A DNA stretch of 19,659 bases, from the NCBI GenBank assembly GCA_905221605.1, contig CAJNDS010002115.1, positions 645,001-664,659 of the forward strand, given 5' to 3'. Positions 17,446 to 19,659 of this stretch are shown here, in pieces. The notes under the pieces are model-generated. The model was not told where the DNA came from and ran no database searches. It saw nothing but the letters and a program-made list of their open reading frames with translations. A program made the position numbers and the translations under genes. How positions within the stretch are numbered: position 1 is the first letter of the stretch; every line of letters starts with the position of its first letter. This DNA is from Symbiodinium natans. Lineage: Eukaryota > Sar > Dinophyceae > Suessiales > Symbiodiniaceae.

Positions 17446-17490
17446 GGGCTTATATAGGGGAAAAGATTCGGGGTCCCTTCTAGGGGCTCC

Positions 17491-18752
17491 TCCTTATACC
17501 CCGCAATTACCCAAATAGAGAGTGTTTTGGCTCGTCAAGGCCCTCGTCTTCCAGCCTGGAGGAGACCTCTTGCGAATATGACACTCATGTGCTGCGACTT
17601 GCGCGGGTCGGGTTCTGTACCTTCGAAGACCCCGACACAGAAGGTAATGCCTTGAACTTGAGCAGTGTTGAGCTGTAAAGGGCTTTTCTCTTCATGCCTC
17701 CTGACATGCAGCCTCATGCTTTTGTAGCGATGTGTTCCTGCGTGAATGGTAAGTCTTCAGCGTGTTGAATGTTTCGAAGGTCTCGGACGATGAGCTGAGA
17801 CTTAAACTTCATGTTAGTAGACTTCTGTCGAATCTGGCGGCAAGCAAGCAGTTCAGGGCCCCGGGTGAAGACTTTAATCAGTGAGGCTGCACGCTGAAAG
17901 TGTGCGTGGCGAAGCAAAAACGGGAACAAGCAAGAGCTGGATTTCGCGATAAGGCCTCACCTTCTGTAGAGTGGCATGCATGCATTGAGACTCTAGATGT
18001 CACTGGAGGTCATAGGCGTCCTCATGAGCCGGGGGAGGGTGCCCCCGAGATGTACGAGCAACGGCTGAGGCCACAGAACAATGCTTAGTTAAGGAACAGC
18101 ATGCGCAATGACATGGACATCGCATCATGCTAGGCGACGGAGGCACGCAACTGATTGCCATGAGTCCCTCGAGAGCGTCGAACGTTTGGACCATCATCTT
18201 TAAGCACTTTGTTGAAGTCATGCGCGCAATTTGATGGGGCTCGATTGAACAAGTGTCTTAAGACGACAGATAACTTGGCCGCAACAGGAGTCCGCACAGG
18301 AATCAGTTGCTCGTGCGGATCCCGCTTTTTCAGTGAGTCATTGCTGACGATTTGCCGGGTGTTCCAGTCTTGCTCTCAGTCCAGCCTGGAGAAGATTCGC
18401 AAGCTCTGGAAACTCTAGCACTGCCCCGGGCTGTAATTATTTCGGCATCGGGAAGCAGAAGCCACTGTGGAAGCGATCCTTGATTCTGAGTGTCATAAGG
18501 ACCCTAGACCCTCAGACCCTAAGCCCTAAGCTGTAAGCCGCGGCATGACAAGATTCTTGGATGCATCAGGGCAGATCATGAGAGCGCTCTGGCACACCCA
18601 GCCGCATGGACACATGTCTCATGCTCAGTCCGGCAAAGGTGTCCTCTTGACAATGAAGGTGTGACTACAAAGAAGTTCGTAAGCCCTAAAACCTAAACAC
18701 GAGAAACCCCAAACAGCATTTTTGTCAGCGCATGGTTCGGGGGCACGTTTGG
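17491..18752. other. Unique sequence, largest array-free region on the right
   Basis: Several short frames lie on the - strand (17535-17717, 17714-17929, 18000-18221) and the + strand (17900-18088, 18209-18418). The first two - strand frames overlap by a few bases and could be one frame broken by a shift, but neither product has a motif I recognise. A decayed coding region or exon is possible and unproven. Confidence 0.35.
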
Positions 18753-18782
18753 TGGCTCGGAGTTGATTGGCTCGGAGCTGAT
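18753..18782 (+). repeat. 15-bp tandem duplication
   Basis: TGGCTCGGAGTTGAT at 18753-18767 is followed directly by TGGCTCGGAGCTGAT, differing at one base. Confidence 0.85.
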
Positions 18783-18819
18783 GCTTCTGATTGGAATGTG
18801 AAGCTTGAGACAGATTGCT

Positions 18820-18983
18820 TCTCCACTTGGAGGTTCATGGGTAGTTCTAAGTGGAGATATAAGTAGGGTATATATATATATTTATTTATTTATGACTTGT
18901 TATAACCTTATGTTGGGTACTTATAACCTTCCTTATTTAGGGTACTTATAACCGCACTGATGAGTACCCATGAACCGTCAAGC
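18820..18983. mobile_element. Short terminal-inverted-repeat element, copy 2
   Basis: GGTTCATGGGTA at 18832-18843 and its exact complement at 18965-18976 are the ends. The left end is again enclosed by a hairpin, TCTCCACTT (18820-18828) with AAGTGGAGA (18849-18857), at the same place as in copy 1 but with different stem bases. TATAAGTAGGGTA follows in both copies. Inside, GGGTACTTATAACC occurs at 18915-18928 and 18940-18953 with CCTTCCTTA between, matching copy 1 apart from a short deletion. An AT/TTTA run expands the middle. It is non-coding and related to 10239-10392. Confidence 0.75.
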
Positions 18984-18990
18984 ATGCTTT

Positions 18991-19016
18991 GGAAAAGAGA
19001 GAGAGAGAGAGAGAGA
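18991..19016. repeat. GA dinucleotide microsatellite
   Basis: About eleven AG/GA repeats following AAAA, immediately right of the second inverted-repeat element. Confidence 0.92.
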
Positions 19017-19104
19017 CTCTTCTCATGTCTGAGCACCCATGTGGGGTTGCATAAAAACCCCGCGCATCTTGGTTTAGTAGCACGTCTCTTTGTCACGGAC
19101 AATG

Positions 19105-19140
19105 CTAAACCCTAAACCCTCAACCCTAAACCCTAAATCC
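19105..19140 (-). repeat. CCCTAAA array
   Basis: Five units, one as CCCTCAA, ending in CCCTAAATCC. Confidence 0.92.
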
Positions 19141-19659
19141 TTGTATTGTGGCACGGTTGGGAACGAGAAAAGAACGTCAAGACAGCAACATCCATGAAGC
19201 TACATGATCAAAACCACAAGTGTATTAGGGTTTAAGGCTTTCGGCCCCCGTAAGTATTAACAGAACCCATGCCCCATCTTGCGTAAGCAACCACCACTCT
19301 CATTGCATGATAGCCGAAGTATTGACTAGGAGCCGGGTTTTCATACAACCCACATTTACAAGATTCCTGTGCTGGGCTTTGCAGCCGCAACCGCTCATAC
19401 TAGAGTATCGACGGGTGCGAAGCTGACATGCTTCAGGCCTCGACAGGACATATAACCAGCAACCCAATGGACGATAAGTAAAATGAGAGGAACCCCAAAC
19501 TTACCTCAAAAAACGGCGCGGCTCGTTCTGTGATCGTTGTAGCCCTAAGCTCTATAAAGCCCTAAGGATGTCAGAGCGCAAAGGGAGTCGAGCGAGCTGA
19601 GTTTGCATGCAGCGCATGCCGGCACATCGATTGCTTTCCAGTTTAGGCTAAGCCTGCAT
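19141..19659. other. Unique sequence to the window end, nothing recognised
   Basis: A lone TATTAGGGTTTAAGG lies near 19224-19238. There is no array, no open frame of note and no RNA gene that I can identify. Confidence 0.45.

Noticed and set aside
17290-17500. AT-cored terminal-inverted-repeat element
   Set aside because: The flanks share AGGGG-type words but do not pair as clear inverted arms, so only the AT satellite is reported.
17521-17540. TTTTGGCTC...CAAG resembling the 3' half of the dinoflagellate spliced leader
   Set aside because: Only about nine contiguous bases match, the 5' half is absent and two bases are inserted. Chance is a sufficient explanation.

Overview
This is a gene-poor stretch of a eukaryotic nuclear genome. 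I find no protein-coding, rRNA or tRNA gene in it that I can support. Its dominant feature is the heptamer TTTAGGG/CCCTAAA, the Arabidopsis-type telomere repeat. That repeat is used by most land plants, many green algae, and several alveolates such as dinoflagellates and coccidian apicomplexans. Base composition is roughly balanced apart from the simple repeats. Together this points to a large, repeat-rich algal, protist or plant-like genome. I cannot fix the lineage from this window.

Layout. About 37 separate interstitial telomere-like arrays, from two to about fifty units long, punctuate the whole window. Both orientations are present in similar numbers (about 20 with CCCTAAA and 17 with TTTAGGG on the + strand), and they are separated by 60 to 1,900 bases of apparently unique sequence. 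Neighbouring arrays switch orientation more often than not. Several pairs look like miniature chromosomes: CCCTAAA, then 90 to 170 bases, then TTTAGGG (4990-5485, 8525-8787, 9563-9785, 13672-13913, 15664-15937, 16001-16196). Variant heptamers recur in blocks shared by distant arrays, which suggests copying between arrays and not only independent telomerase synthesis.

Other repeats. The left end (375-506) carries a 33-bp minisatellite of self-complementary units. TTA-type trinucleotide satellites lie at 1849-1985 and 14815-15072. A 600-bp CTA/TAC satellite at 10802-11411 has a 9-bp higher-order unit and ends in a (CTA)n(TAG)n palindrome. There is a C-rich, potential G-quadruplex tract at 2602-2702, an AT satellite at 17371-17445 and a GA tract near 19000. 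Two related copies of a short non-autonomous element with terminal inverted repeats and internal tandem motifs lie at 10239-10392 and 18820-18983. Their left-end hairpin is kept despite changed stem sequence. A smaller nested foldback lies at 12517-12582.

The remaining sequence between repeats has only short open frames. The longest non-repeat one is 150 codons, at 840-1292, and a frame of that length is expected by chance in a window this size. Nothing indicates an operon or a pathway. The window is best read as intergenic or subtelomere-like repeat mosaic.
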